Assembly: GCF_000835495.1 (NCBI RefSeq)
Contig: NW_015622547.1
Coordinates: 1,364,001-1,428,000, forward strand
DNA length: 64,000 nucleotides
Source of the DNA: Cladophialophora immunda
Taxonomy: Eukaryota > Ascomycota > Eurotiomycetes > Chaetothyriales > Herpotrichiellaceae
Direction of reading: 5' to 3'
Both the position numbers and the translations under genes were made by a program. Every line of letters starts with the position of its first letter. Positions within the stretch are counted from its first letter, which is position 1. Shown here piece after piece: positions 21,501 through 31,475 of this stretch. Under the pieces are notes generated by a model, which worked only from the letters and a program-made list of their open reading frames with translations, was not told the DNA's origin and searched no databases.

Positions 21501-23785
21501 CTAGCTGGGTCTTGGGCCGACAGCCGGGGTCGTACATCAAGCAGCTTAGCAGAAGTGTGTTTATGCATATGGGAAAACATGTGGCATTTCTGGGCCTTGA
21601 TTGCCGCACGGAAAGAAAGCGCAATGAGGTGTTGAGTTTGTCCACTCTGGATTTCGTTTTGGACCGATGCCGCAAAGAACTCATCGAAGGGGAGACGAAG
21701 CACCTCATCGTATTGCTCGGTGTTCCCCTTGCCTACCCTCGCCTGGTTTGGCTGGAAAATGTTCTCACCAGCCGACTCATGGATCCTGTCAAAGCTCTGG
21801 GAAGAGCCGGAATCCTGAAGGGCAGCTTTCTCAACAAGTTCGACGGTGGAGTTGAGATCCTCGATGACCTCGACGATCACTGGACCGCAACTAACCACAA
21901 ACATGAGCGTAATGACTTGGTACGAGACCTACAGGATCTGGCAGCAGAGAAGTCATGTCGCATCACTGTTTTGAGCGGAGACGTCCACCTCGCTGCAATC
22001 GGCCAGTTTCACTCAAATCCAAAGCTGAAGATCCCCAAGGACAAAGATCACCGATACATGCCAAACGTGATATCTTCGGCGATCGTGAATACACCACCAT
22101 CGGACATGCTGGCCGATATCCTGAACAGACGGAACAAGGTACATCACTTGGACCACTACACTGATGAAGACATGATACCCATGTTCACCCATGATGTGAA
22201 TGACAAGAAACGGAATAACAAACGTTTACTGCCTCGACGCAATTGGTGTTCGATCCGGGAGTACATCCCAGGCTCAACCCCTCCACCTTCACCGTCAGAA
22301 AGTTCGGCAGTCTTCGAAGATGAAGATTTGGAGGAAAAGCCAGAACCTCGGCCTCGACGATTCTCCTTGACCAAGGCAGATGTAAATCCACGAACTCTGT
22401 TTCGCCGACTAAGCTCGCGGAACGCGCCTCCCACATCGTATCGCGACATGATATATGACCAGGGTCGCTCAGCGTCTCACGATGGAACGACACAATCCGA
22501 AGGCGCCACATTGGTCCAGGACCGCAATGCGAGCAGCTCTCGTCAAGCCTCGAGTGAGTTCCAGGCTCTCCCGAACAGACGTGCTTCTTCGTTCGACCAT
22601 ACTTCTTCCGGCGTCCCAGTGCGGCCTGGCACGTTCAAACGCCGTCCGACCAATTTCTCTGAAAAAGCTGCTAGGAAAGGGGATGTACCGGCTATTGATG
22701 CCGAAGGTAATGAAATTGATGTTAATGATCACATTAATCTTGAGGGTGGTCTCGATGTTGTATTGAACGTTGAAGTCAACCAAAAGGACCCATCTGGAAT
22801 TACGACGCCCTACAGGCTGCTTATCCCGGCTCTTTGGTATGACGGTAGCTCTGACCGCGAGAAGCTCGATGACGCCAGTGCGGTCCCACGAAAACCGACA
22901 ATCTTAAACAGATTCGGTATCGGTGCGAGAAGGCCGAAGGTCGCGGGGAACCAAGAGGAAGATTGGGATCAGGAAGAGAGCGAAGAAGACTACCCAGAGA
23001 ACTCATATGCCCCAAGAGCAGGAGCAGCACCTCGGCGAAGATTTAGTCTTTTCGGAAGCCGCCGACAAAAGAGGGAAGATTACCAAAGTGATGATGAAGA
23101 CGAGGACGAAGACCAGTCTCAAGTCCAAGCCGCTGGAATGGGACAGTCTCAACAATACCAGCCCCCGAACAACACTTCGGGTCGTAACCCAGGGCCACAC
23201 CCCAGAAACGCCGATTACCAGCTGTCGCACAATATGACTAGCCCACCTAACCACGACATGCTGTATGACACCGAAAATCGGCCACCAGCAAGTCACAGTC
23301 TCGAGCCCGCGGTCCACCCAAGCGTCCGACGTTCCTTGACGATATCTGGTCGCGGTATGCAGCCTAGTGGAGCAGGAAGAGCGGAGGGAAATGTCGGCAG
23401 CAATTACTCTGATCAACAGCTGTCTTCCGTCCAAGCAATGGGAAGAAGTCAGCCTCGTGTCTCTCCCTCGCCAGCACTGCCCATGACAAACGCCAATGGA
23501 GGCGGGGATATACCTCAGCGTCGTCTAAGCAAGCAGGAACGCGTTCTAGGGATTTCGGCGTCTGAACCACAACCCTATGGCCCTCCACAGCAATTGAGAG
23601 GCAACGGCATCATTGGGCGAGATTTCAGACAAGCGTACGAGCAGCCGGATTTTTACGAGGCTCCTCCAGCAAGGGGATATTCTGGCATAGAGGCATACAA
23701 AGAGCCGAAGCCACGACGGACATTCAGTCTCAAAAGAGCGCGAAATTGGTTCGATGGGAGGCCTCGAGAGGAGCAATACGATTGA
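18509..23785 (+). CDS. Large PhoD-type metallophosphatase with long disordered arms
   Basis: A single 1,758-aa exon. About residues 620-1180 form a PhoD-like calcineurin-superfamily phosphatase. Metal-site motifs can be read in order: IGGGDQIYNDRV (about residue 880), IWDDHDIIDGFGSYP (about 950), LDCRTERKR (about 1031) and LSGDVHLAAIGQFH (about 1157). The N-terminal ~600 residues are disordered, rich in Arg, Ser, Pro and Gln, with many basic patches. The C-terminal ~500 residues contain two RRFSL-type segments (PRRFSLTKADVNPRTLFRRL and RRRFSLFGSRR), an acidic run DDEDEDED, and end in RRTFSLKRARNWFDGRP. These R-R-x-S sites look like kinase targets. There is no signal peptide or membrane helix. 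A family of giant fungal PhoD proteins of unknown substrate is known to me; the substrate here is not predictable. The start at 18509 follows TCATCATGGC and is the first ATG of the frame. Confidence 0.9.
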   Translation: MATSMNPLDLYHDPALDSLIAQNTARSRQNGSSRRYSGGQGRRPLSQNLEDTVQLPPAAPEVPQGPPISYRGFGQGADPGPQRSFSQRAKGRPFHREAFADLEDEYPEETAKPKQRIVSEPVRREAMPIVSRKPAPPDGLRLNTADLNGSSAAKMPGREMQSAREPSHNEPRSNQQPRRASDTPRRVEEPVSAVSRSSAFRDEAHRRDWAPDRSPLQKLEVTLNDISKEEKRARVQEAEMLLRDRDSKSARKVAESPRETGQASIPAAPASRSAPKRERAIDQEVPTLENAVLVRNLSTTQRQRLQHSTTVDSHRPDVRSLSGEGHPGFEYTISSPLQPAHAGQRRQSGSKNRRVSESSQDVPLDSPRAVTEEVAVKPETVRAGKQREIPPMGAKVEALDGQARTRTSEAQAPSVPSRDDFSERQRNASHKAALEKLTGVSDPVRLGRDGSRRLQKAPQRDVDERNASAGRVPSRIPVPTSATTSQVRRQEQYNQVAADVKNEVTHIQQRPQTPPISLGLQSSPHPSSPQSPPAKPVDVIRQRQRKSSVSFKEPLNNRPVDEWKEAGTARLTAIDFSTEPINPADKGKAWWEQAATSSGRRRSRSAKVADNPGAGGHIDDRTAEFNPNLYLRCGPLLRYKGMRRQKNERGEEREFWRGSVLIVTQNSHSSYDPTPILRLFCQPQKLLPPPPHHVTTDELQPEYVDPIAGLTKLSRTGRALYVRPVDHLEEGRDLSQIENDDGLFESSPSPLEHSGPQGLVPFSNNRILDTDGERFGRYQEVAGARLYADPDRDVTFWRFNLEIELAGEQQHIAYRINRGPSVGFWVPARGQTMNIMFHSCNGFSLSVNPDSFSGPDPMWRDVLNTHQSRPFHVMIGGGDQIYNDRVMLETEHFGEWTRMRNPTHKHHAPFTHEMKEELESFYLNRYAMWFSQGLFSMAASQIPMVNIWDDHDIIDGFGSYPNHFMETPVFSGIGNVAYKYYMLFQHQSVPEETTAHEPSWVLGRQPGSYIKQLSRSVFMHMGKHVAFLGLDCRTERKRNEVLSLSTLDFVLDRCRKELIEGETKHLIVLLGVPLAYPRLVWLENVLTSRLMDPVKALGRAGILKGSFLNKFDGGVEILDDLDDHWTATNHKHERNDLVRDLQDLAAEKSCRITVLSGDVHLAAIGQFHSNPKLKIPKDKDHRYMPNVISSAIVNTPPSDMLADILNRRNKVHHLDHYTDEDMIPMFTHDVNDKKRNNKRLLPRRNWCSIREYIPGSTPPPSPSESSAVFEDEDLEEKPEPRPRRFSLTKADVNPRTLFRRLSSRNAPPTSYRDMIYDQGRSASHDGTTQSEGATLVQDRNASSSRQASSEFQALPNRRASSFDHTSSGVPVRPGTFKRRPTNFSEKAARKGDVPAIDAEGNEIDVNDHINLEGGLDVVLNVEVNQKDPSGITTPYRLLIPALWYDGSSDREKLDDASAVPRKPTILNRFGIGARRPKVAGNQEEDWDQEESEEDYPENSYAPRAGAAPRRRFSLFGSRRQKREDYQSDDEDEDEDQSQVQAAGMGQSQQYQPPNNTSGRNPGPHPRNADYQLSHNMTSPPNHDMLYDTENRPPASHSLEPAVHPSVRRSLTISGRGMQPSGAGRAEGNVGSNYSDQQLSSVQAMGRSQPRVSPSPALPMTNANGGGDIPQRRLSKQERVLGISASEPQPYGPPQQLRGNGIIGRDFRQAYEQPDFYEAPPARGYSGIEAYKEPKPRRTFSLKRARNWFDGRPREEQYD

Positions 23786-24787
23786 ATTTTCACATATTTG
23801 GAAACGCCCTACCAAGGAGTCCTGAGGGCTTTGGCGGCCTTTTTGGTAATCCCCGAACTGGGATCTCTTCGAATCCAAGTAAGCGAGTGCTTAGGTACGT
23901 TCAAGCGCTGATCTAATATCTGCACACGGGAAACTATTGGGAGATTTTTCTTTGGTTCCATGGCCTGAGCGTTCACGAAATTTGCGCAAACAGCGTTCGA
24001 GCATTGCATCAGCTTGGTTGGGATTCACTACGAGCTTTAATTCATGAGGACATGTATCACCTTCCTGAGGAGCTTACTGCAGCTCTACTCGTACTTTACC
24101 CGGCGGTCGTCTAGTCTAGCTTTTATTTAAGGACGTTCCCACAATGCCGACCGTTGAAAGAGCACCCGCTTCCTCCTTACCAAGCTTCATTGGCCTAGCC
24201 AGAGCTACGAGTCTTCTCGCATCAAGCGGGGCGGAAAGTCTCACCCATGCCTTATGCGAGGCGATCGCGTCTTTGGCTGGAACCAAGTCTCAGCTTGCCT
24301 TTAACTCTGGTCTTTTTGCCAATCATTCATCATGATGAATTCGCACGGTCTCCTCGTGTTGGTGTCCTTGGTGCGTGCGAACACGATCAATCACGCGGCA
24401 GGGTCTCGACCTCAATCCTTCGTGGACAGCTGAGCCTACCCCTCGTTCCGTCACACGTCCAGGTGTCAGACACCACCAATGGTAGGCGGCTCTTTCAGCC
24501 AGCCTAGAGACACACTTCTTGGTAAGGCAGCCATCTTGCTGAAGCTGAACAGTAGCCAGGATGGTGGCAGGTTCCGTGTGATGGTGATGGAGTGCCAGTC
24601 GCATAGGCCGCCCTTTTTTCTTTGTTTAAGGCGTCGGGCCACGCTGCAGCATGCTTTGATGTATAAGAGGCCTCCTTCCTCACCTTTGCTGGGTGTGGAA
24701 TACTATTGATATTGATGCTCGTTTGAGCTTGTGGCCACTTCGAGCCTTGCCTGCAGCCTAGCCGTACATTCCACAGACAGATTCAAC
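23786..24787. other. Intergenic region upstream of the DUF2235 gene
   Basis: About 1 kb holding the 3' flank of the PhoD-type gene and the promoter of the DUF2235 gene. No gene is seen in it. Confidence 0.45.
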
Positions 24788-26458
24788 ATGGGCCGCCCAC
24801 CAGCAAATTACAAACGTCTCATTGTGGTGAGTTACTGCCCCGGTAGCAGTTGTCTATGGCTAGATGCGCCAAAATACATGCTAGGCTCTGGCATTCTAGT
24901 CTAGGCTAACCATGGCTTGCAGCTTTGCGACGGTACTGCCTCCTCTCTAAACATTATTATTGCCTATCAACAGCCGACACTTCGCTACCTTTACGATGTA
25001 CTTCCTTCAGGATATCGTCGTCTAGTGTACAGTACAACTGGAGAACTTAAAGGCTAACTTTCATTTCCTGTAGGAACGTGGCAGAGTATTCTGAACGTCA
25101 ACAGCCCTAGCCATCCAACCAACATTGCCCGCTTTGCTAGAGCCATCAGCCCTGTAGCGGTAGTCAAAGACAAGGACAATGTAGAACGGGAGGTCGAGCA
25201 AATCGTCTACTATCAACCTGGCGTTGGGTCAGGAATTGGCGACAAGATCCGCGGCGGTGAGATATTGCACCATTTCCTTTGCGGCATCTCAATCAAGGCA
25301 TCATGACTTGTTGTTTTGTTTCTGGTGCACCAAGGAGAGCAGTTTCTGACCGTCCAGATAGGCGTCTATGGCGCTGGGCTCTCTGCCAACATCCGGGCGG
25401 CCTATGCTTTCCTGGCTCACAATTACGACCCGAATCCCGGAGATGAGATCTTCTTCTTTGGCTTCTCCCGCGGTGCCTATACTGCCCGCTCGATCGCTGG
25501 TTTAGTGACCAAGCTTGGACTGCTTACCAAACGCGGCATGGACTGGTTCCCTCAAGTCTACGATGAATACTACAAGGACCCCACCAGCAAACCTGATTTC
25601 GACTTCTCTCCCACCCTCAAAAAGCTGATCGGCAATGACTTGAGCGTAAAGGCAAAAGAAGCAATCAAGATTGTAGGGGTTTGGGACACGGTCGAGTTTC
25701 ATTCCGAGGGATGGGGTGGTGAAAAGATCGAATTCCACAACGCCGAGTTGTCGACCAAGGTCCAATACGCATATCACGCGCTTTCGCTAGACGAGCGTCG
25801 AGTCCCGTTCATCCCAACACTGTGGCAGTGGCCGAAGGACCCGAACAACGAGTCGCAATTGTACCAGCCGACATATGGTGCGGGGCTTCAAGTGATGAAG
25901 CAGGTTTGGTTTTCTGGGGCCCATAGTGATATCGGTGGCGGCAGGTATGATCCCGGAGGCGCCGATATAACGTTGGCGTGGATGCTTGCCCAGTGCTCCA
26001 AGGACAAGAAACTGGCATTCATCGATGAGGATCCCGAGCACCCGGACGACCCCGCCGACTATTACCTGCTCCCAGACCGACTCAAGCCGAACCCAAACAA
26101 GACGTGGAGTCAGTTGGGACACAAGCTTGCTCCCGATCCCAGCGAGGGCATCATCGACACCCTCACGGGGGCGGTCGAGAACATTGCCGTCGAGGACCGA
26201 AAGGCGTGGCCGATGGCGAACACGTTCGAACGGATCCACCGCTCGATCCACGACCGAAATCTCCACAACTGGCCCTGTGGCATGCTCAACGGCAAGAACC
26301 AGGACGGCCTCTGGGCACTGGACAGCCCTGGCAAGTATGGCAAAGCTCTGCCGGAATTGGAACGCGATGAGGCGGCTGATGCCATCGAAGACAAGTATCG
26401 TGGGAGAGTCCGTGCGGTGCCGGGTTCGAAGGGCGGTCCTGCTATACCGAAACTATAA
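24788..26458 (+). CDS. DUF2235 (Tle1-like phospholipase fold) alpha/beta hydrolase
   Basis: Four inferred exons (24788-24826, 24923-24932, 25074-25256, 25362-26458) encode about 442 aa. The second exon is only 10 nt, and it is needed to read KRLIV-LCDG-GTWQS, the family's N-terminal nucleophile-loop region. Introns show CTAAC branch points before TTGCAG and CCTGTAG. The nucleophile elbow GFSRGAYTARS (G-x-S-x-G), the downstream WDTVEFHSEGWG and the catalytic-His region GAHSDIGGGR are all present, so the hydrolase should be active. This domain is the one in bacterial type VI lipase effectors of the Tle1 kind and in many fungal proteins of unknown substrate. There is no signal peptide. The ATG at 24788 follows TTCAACATGGG. 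If the first intron were not removed, the frame would close before the LCDG motif. Confidence 0.88.
24923..24932 (+). other. 10-nt microexon of the DUF2235 gene
   Basis: The bases CTTTGCGACG follow a CTAAC branch site and TTGCAG, and precede GTACTG. Joining them to 24826 and 25074 gives Leu-Cys-Asp-Gly-Thr-Trp in one frame. No other join of the flanking exons gives this family motif. Confidence 0.75.
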
Positions 26459-27428
26459 GAGGAAGTTGGAACCAGTTATGTCCGTGGTCATCGGGTTGGA
26501 CGGTCAAATCTGTTCTGGTGCTCCCCTTGCTGAGAAGGAATACTGTTCTTTCTTCTTGTGCTTGTTCCGCAAAGAATACAGCATTCCAATGGACTAGTCT
26601 TTCACACTTCACATCTTTAACGAGTACTCTTTGGTATGATCCATTTTCGGATTAACAGGCCTGGCAATGAAAGGACCAACAACCAATACATAGCAGGTCG
26701 TTCAAAGATTCAATGCGGGAAGCCGCCGTTAAATGCTGTAGCCCCAGCGATGTGCAGGACCAAACTCCGCCCCCGCGGTTGCGAGAATCCACATCTCTAC
26801 ACAGGATTAAGATGATTGACAGATCGCACGGACCGGGCCTAAGTTGGCATGTATTCCTAGATTTGCCCATAGATTCCGTGCAGCGACTCACGCAAAAGCA
26901 ACGCACCCGAGACAGGTCTTGACAGGCTCTAATATATTTTTATTATGTGATGGCTGCCCGTGGTAGTCAGACCTCCCACAAGGTGCCTAGGCGAAAAACG
27001 AAGTGCGAGGCGCAAAAACACGTCTGTATCTACGTCTGTGTCTCAGGGGGGCGCCAAAGCATGGGGATCCAGGCGTGTCAAGCCTTGATTGAGGGATCAC
27101 AACCATGCAACGCTCCCTAACTGTCTGGTCCCATTTCCCCATGCAGGGGCGTGGCGTCGTGGGTTTCATTTTCCGCCCCCTTGGGGACAACAGGTGCCAG
27201 GCTAGCGAGGCCAATCACCAGCGTCTGGATGATTGGGTCAACAGGCGGCTCGAATGGGGGGTGTGAGCATGAGGCTTTGTCGGTCGCTTGCCAACGCCAG
27301 GCGCCTGACCAGGTCTCCAGGTTCCTCCTGATCTCGTCTTTCTTCCTCTTCACACTTCAACAATTTCTTTCTAGAAGCTACAGGCCTTACGCTCGTCCTC
27401 TACGCCCTTCCCCGACAAACAGGCTGCC
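26459..27428. other. Intergenic region upstream of the CorA-like gene
   Basis: About 970 bp between two plus-strand genes. The last ~90 bp are pyrimidine-rich with CTTCAACAATTTCTTTCTAG, which could be a leader intron end. Nothing else is seen. Confidence 0.45.
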
Positions 27429-29224
27429 ATGGCACAGCCCCAGCCCGCACAGAACCACGGGGTATACGATCTGGACGATGATTCGGCCTTCAACGAGTGC
27501 GAGGCAAGGCTGCAGGAGGCTCCAACGGAGAACTTCATTGTCAGCTTCGACAGCACCGAGGCCAAATGTGCCGTCGACATCGGGCGCGACGGCGTCCTGG
27601 AGTGGCTGCAGCCCGACCGTCGCAATGCGAGTCAAGCCTTGTGGTTGAACTTCTGGGCCTCCGAATCACAAAAACCCATCATCGAGGAAGTGGCCAGGAA
27701 GTACGACCTTTCTCCCAGGCTTGCAGGCCTGCTATGCCAGGCTATTACTCCCCCCGGGGAAGAGAAGAGCGTTGCGTCCACGGGCAGCGATACATCACGT
27801 TCTTCCACCTCCGCACCGCAGAAGACCCCCCGGGCACAGGCCACCGACATTGAGAAAGGCCTGCCCCTCCAATCGGCAAACCTACAACCGGCAACGGACC
27901 TGGGCGATCTGGATGGCTTGACGTTTCATAGGGTGGTGAGGAACCTGTGGCATTTCTGCTCCGTCGACTTTGGCCGCCGATATATCTACATCGGCTTCAA
28001 CGCGTTGTACTCTCTCCCCAAGGCCAAGGAGGCGACAACTCCGGATGCCGGTGCACCTGCTGATGACACTGCCAACATGTCACGGGGCAAGGAGAAGGAT
28101 GGCAGTAAGCCACCGGGCCAGCGGATATGGTCCTCTCTACTTGTATGTGACGATGGGACCGTCATTTCAGTGTTTGAACGCCCCCAGCGCGGTGAACCTC
28201 ACCTCGTTTCGAGGCGGAACGTCCTTAATGTGTTCCATCACCTCTCCAAGCAACATAACAAGGACAGCTCGCGAGACGCCCTGATGAAGGTGCGCGTGCG
28301 GTGGAACGAGTACTCCAACAACAACACAGCCGGCTACGATCCAAAGGAGGCGGCGAGCCTTTTGTTCTACTACCTCTTCGACGACTGGGTCTCGACGTAC
28401 AGGTTGATCGCCCGGCTTGACCATCCCTATCGCAGGGAGCTGGAAGAGATGCAACAGCTCATGTTCAAAGCGGCCGACGTGTCTCACGTCAAGAAGGTGC
28501 ATGAGATTGGGACCCAGCTGACAGTCCTCAAGCTCATGTACGAGAGTTACGAGTGGATCGTATCGCGCCTCCTCCACAGTCAAAGATTGGCAATAGACGC
28601 CAACAGTCTACTCCTGTCGCCCCGGGGCACGTTCCACGATCAAGACCTCAAGGCGGGTCATCAGACTCCCGCATCGCATTTCGCCCCGTACGAGGAGGGC
28701 TTCCTGGCCGATGATTCGAGGTCAAATGTCAAGTTGAGCTTTTCGGCCGTTGCCCGCTTCGAGAGACTGCTGGGAAGGATTCGACTGTATGCGCTGACGG
28801 AAATCGACGAATGCATCAAGCAGAAGGAGTCGCTTGTGCTCATGGTAGGTATCCCCGCTGGCGGTCATTTGAGTCTCCCGCTGATGCGATGCAGAACTTC
28901 AACTTGGTCGCCTTGAAAGAGTCCCAGGCCGTGGAGAGGCTCACCCGAACCACGATCTTGCTGGCCAAAGCGACCATCCTGTTCCTCCCGGTCAGTCTGA
29001 TGACCGGCTACTTTTCCATCCAGCTTCCCGAGATCGCCGAGCAGTACACCCTCAAGACGTACTGGCTCAGTTTCCTCGTCGTCAGCATCCTTTCCATCCT
29101 GTTCCTGGTGGTCTTCGGCATCACCACCCACACGTTGGAAGGCCAGACCGTCTATCGATCCATCACAGGCACAATCGGAAGCGCGATTTTCGACGCCGGC
29201 AAGAGGAAAAAGAAATCGGAATAA
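27429..29224 (+). CDS. CorA-like divalent-cation channel family membrane protein
   Basis: Two exons, 27429-28844 and 28895-29224, join in phase 0 across a 50-bp intron (GTAGGT...TGCAG), giving about 581 aa. A large cytosolic N-terminal domain is followed by a long helical stretch with QTVYRS-type CorA helix features, then two closely spaced membrane spans near the C-terminus (TILLAKATILFLPVSLMTGYF and LKTYWLSFLVVSILSILFLVVFG). That topology is the CorA/ZntB fold. The Gly-Met-Asn signature expected at the end of the first span of Mg2+-selective CorA proteins is absent; the position reads MTGYFSIQL. Fungi have a group of such CorA-like proteins without GMN, so metal transport is uncertain. The tail ends in a run of lysines. 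The next gene converges, with only 9 bp between the stop codons. Confidence 0.82.
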
Positions 29225-29233
29225 AGTCTGCCG

Positions 29234-30229
29234 TCACCGGGTGCCGTCCATCCTCGATGGCCAAGGCACCATCTCTCTTTTGGAGCTATCCCACTGATAA
29301 CATCCGCCCTCCCCGACATTGTATCGATAGTAGTTTTCCGTGCCGGCCGGAATCAAGGCGCGGCGCAAAGTGATGTTGATGCGACCTCTGTCGGCCTCGG
29401 CGCCCTTTCGTTTCGGAATGCTATGCAGCCAGTTGGGCTGGGTCGGGCCTCGCATCAGAATCATGTCGCCACTCGCCAGGGGCAGCTTGATGTCCCTGGT
29501 CTCCAGCTCTGGCTCGCCATCCCTGGGAGGTTTGTGCTTCATCAGGAAATCCCTCTTGGCCCCCAGCGTGAACGACGCGATGGCTGGCTCGGGGCCCAGG
29601 AATCGCTCATCGTCGCTGTGAAACGAGATGCTGTCGTTGCCGGATGCATAATAGTTCACCAGGCAGAAGTTGTACTTGGTGTCGGTGTTTGCTTCAGTCA
29701 CTCTGCGCAGGAGATCCAGGCACTCCGGGATGGGGCGTGGGTTGCACTTATACTTGTCCTTTCGAACCGTCTTGGACGGGTCCGACGCCTCGACGATGCG
29801 CAACCCGTCATCCGCAAAGCGACTCGTCTCGTCGAGACCGAACACGGTGGTGAACCGCGGCGTGTTGACGAGGGTCTCCTTGCCGAAGCGTTTGATGGTG
29901 TATTTGACGCGGTAGAAGAATAGCTCGGAGCGGAGGAAAGTGAAGAGCTCCCGTTCGATCGATTTCGGGATAAATGGTTGGAAATACAGCAAGTCCAGGT
30001 CTTGTTGGTCCCTGATCTCTTTGCCTTGGGCGGTGACCAGCAATTCGATCTCCGACGCGACATGACTAGGCAGGTGAGGGATCGGCCAGGGGTATGTTGA
30101 ATGATTTGTCGTCCTGGTCACGGATCTCGGACCAGGGAGGGTGTCTGCCGTTGCTTCTGCGGGCTCGTCGGCGCGTGCCTTCTTGCTTGGCGTGGAGAAG
30201 TATGTATCCAGAGTGCGCTTGGCCATCAT
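29234..30229 (-). CDS. AlkB-family Fe(II)/2-oxoglutarate dioxygenase (ALKBH2/3-like DNA repair)
   Basis: A 331-aa single-exon protein. It should remove methyl adducts from DNA bases by oxidative demethylation. All cofactor residues are visible: His204 and Asp206 in SFHSDDE, His269 in NWLHSIPKR, and the 2-oxoglutarate arginines in RINITLRR (Arg283 and Arg289 of the RxNxTxR pattern). The substrate lid has PRFTTVFG, and the RIVEASDP stretch resembles ALKBH2/3 relatives. The N-terminal tail reads KRTLDTYFSTPSKKAR, close to a PCNA-interacting PIP box but without the leading Gln, followed by a nuclear-localisation-like basic patch. The stop is 9 bp from the stop of the convergent CorA-like gene. 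The second Met (30226) is an equally good start. Confidence 0.9.
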   Translation of the reverse strand: MMAKRTLDTYFSTPSKKARADEPAEATADTLPGPRSVTRTTNHSTYPWPIPHLPSHVASEIELLVTAQGKEIRDQQDLDLLYFQPFIPKSIERELFTFLRSELFFYRVKYTIKRFGKETLVNTPRFTTVFGLDETSRFADDGLRIVEASDPSKTVRKDKYKCNPRPIPECLDLLRRVTEANTDTKYNFCLVNYYASGNDSISFHSDDERFLGPEPAIASFTLGAKRDFLMKHKPPRDGEPELETRDIKLPLASGDMILMRGPTQPNWLHSIPKRKGAEADRGRINITLRRALIPAGTENYYRYNVGEGGCYQWDSSKREMVPWPSRMDGTR

Positions 30230-30777
30230 CTAGGATCTTCGCTTTTGCAGCTTTCCAGGGATTCAAGACCTCGAATGGCTACGGACTTGGTGGGCCACCA
30301 GATGGGTTGGGAACCTGGACGAGGCGGGAGGATGACGGGCGGTGGCGGAGTAGCATATACATACCTAGCTTTGATATCGACGACGTCATGATGCCTCAAC
30401 GCGGACGCGTCGTCCAGGCGCGTGAAGTATACGACCAGGAAGGACGATAGACATGGGAAATGACAAAAGCCACAAGGCTAAGGCGTTTTCAATGCACGAA
30501 TTCATGCAAAATGCTTCTGGTGCGCCAAACAAATGTATAGGATGTCTGATAATGCTGGAGAGACGGACCTGCTGGGCCAACGAGCGGGGTTCCGTTACTC
30601 AGAACAGCAAACTCATCCAGACCCCCAAAGTCTCTCCGCGGCAACACAAGATTGTATAAGATCACCTCCTTTCTTGATGCTACAGACCGACAGCCCTTTT
30701 CATACCACTTCGCCGCATACAGCCACCTTCATTCCCTCGACAGCTGCAGAGATATACAAGCACGTTGCACCGCCAAC
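30230..30777. promoter_or_regulatory. Divergent upstream region of the AlkB-type and cupin genes
   Basis: 548 bp between two divergent starts, so it contains both promoters. No other feature is seen. Confidence 0.5.
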
Positions 30778-31475
30778 ATGGGATTCGAGCCCGAGACATA
30801 CTTCCTCGGACCGAACAAGCACTGCCCGAACAACGACATGCCGGTCCTGATCTATCGCGACTGTCTCCCTCTGCCCCTCTCCGAAGCCAAAACAACCGAG
30901 TTCCTCGAAGCGCACGCCTGGGAGAAGAAGGGGACCTGGGGCCACATCGCATATCGGCATTTCCACCCCAACACGCACGAGTGCTATGGTAAATAATGCA
31001 TTGGGCCCCGGGGGCCATCACCGAAACAGAATGCTTCATTCACGGCTAATGCTTGGACAACTCGCACAGGCGTTTTCCAGGGCGAATCGAGGATCTTGGT
31101 CGGCTGCGGCACCAACGACACGGCCGGGGGCGAGGAGATCGAGGTGCACGCCGGAGACGTCATTGTCCTCCCGGCGGGGACGGGCCATTGCTCACTTCAA
31201 AGCAGCAAGGATTACAGGTACATTGGCGTCTACCCAGAGGTGAAGCGGAACCCCTCCCTCCCATATCCCCATCTTGGGAATCGATGTAATATTTCTTTTT
31301 CCGCTCGTCCTACTCACATGAGGCTGTTCAGGGAGCCCCGAAATGGCGCAGCGAGCTGGGGAAAGACGAGGTTGGCGATTCCTTTAGACAGGAGATCCAG
31401 GGGGTGGCATTGCCGGTCCAGGACCCGGTCAACGGGTCAGAGGGGCCGTTGTTGAAGTTGTGGACGAAGACGTGA
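30778..31475 (+). CDS. Small YjlB-type cupin protein
   Basis: Three inferred exons, 30778-30988, 31070-31239 and 31332-31475, give 174 aa. The protein starts ETYFLGPNKHCPNNDMPVLI and has a single cupin barrel: the first motif region spans CYGVFQGESRILVGC and the second is VHAGDVIVLPAGTGHCS, with the metal-site His in GTGHC. The third exon restores YPEGAPKWRSELG and the tail VALPVQDPVNGSEGPLLKLW, which is the family's usual C-terminus. Without the second splice the protein would run into an unrelated frame after GVYPE. Bacterial and fungal YjlB-type cupins have no assigned substrate that I know of. The protein is probably cytosolic (no signal peptide). Confidence 0.83.

Noticed and set aside
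21110..21904. 264-codon minus-strand frame inside the PhoD-type gene
   Set aside because: It is antisense to conserved phosphatase motifs and shows no family features of its own.
23840..23885. TTCGAATCC-like tRNA T-arm sequence
   Set aside because: No matching acceptor stem, D-arm or anticodon arm could be found around it; no tRNA gene is supported in the window.
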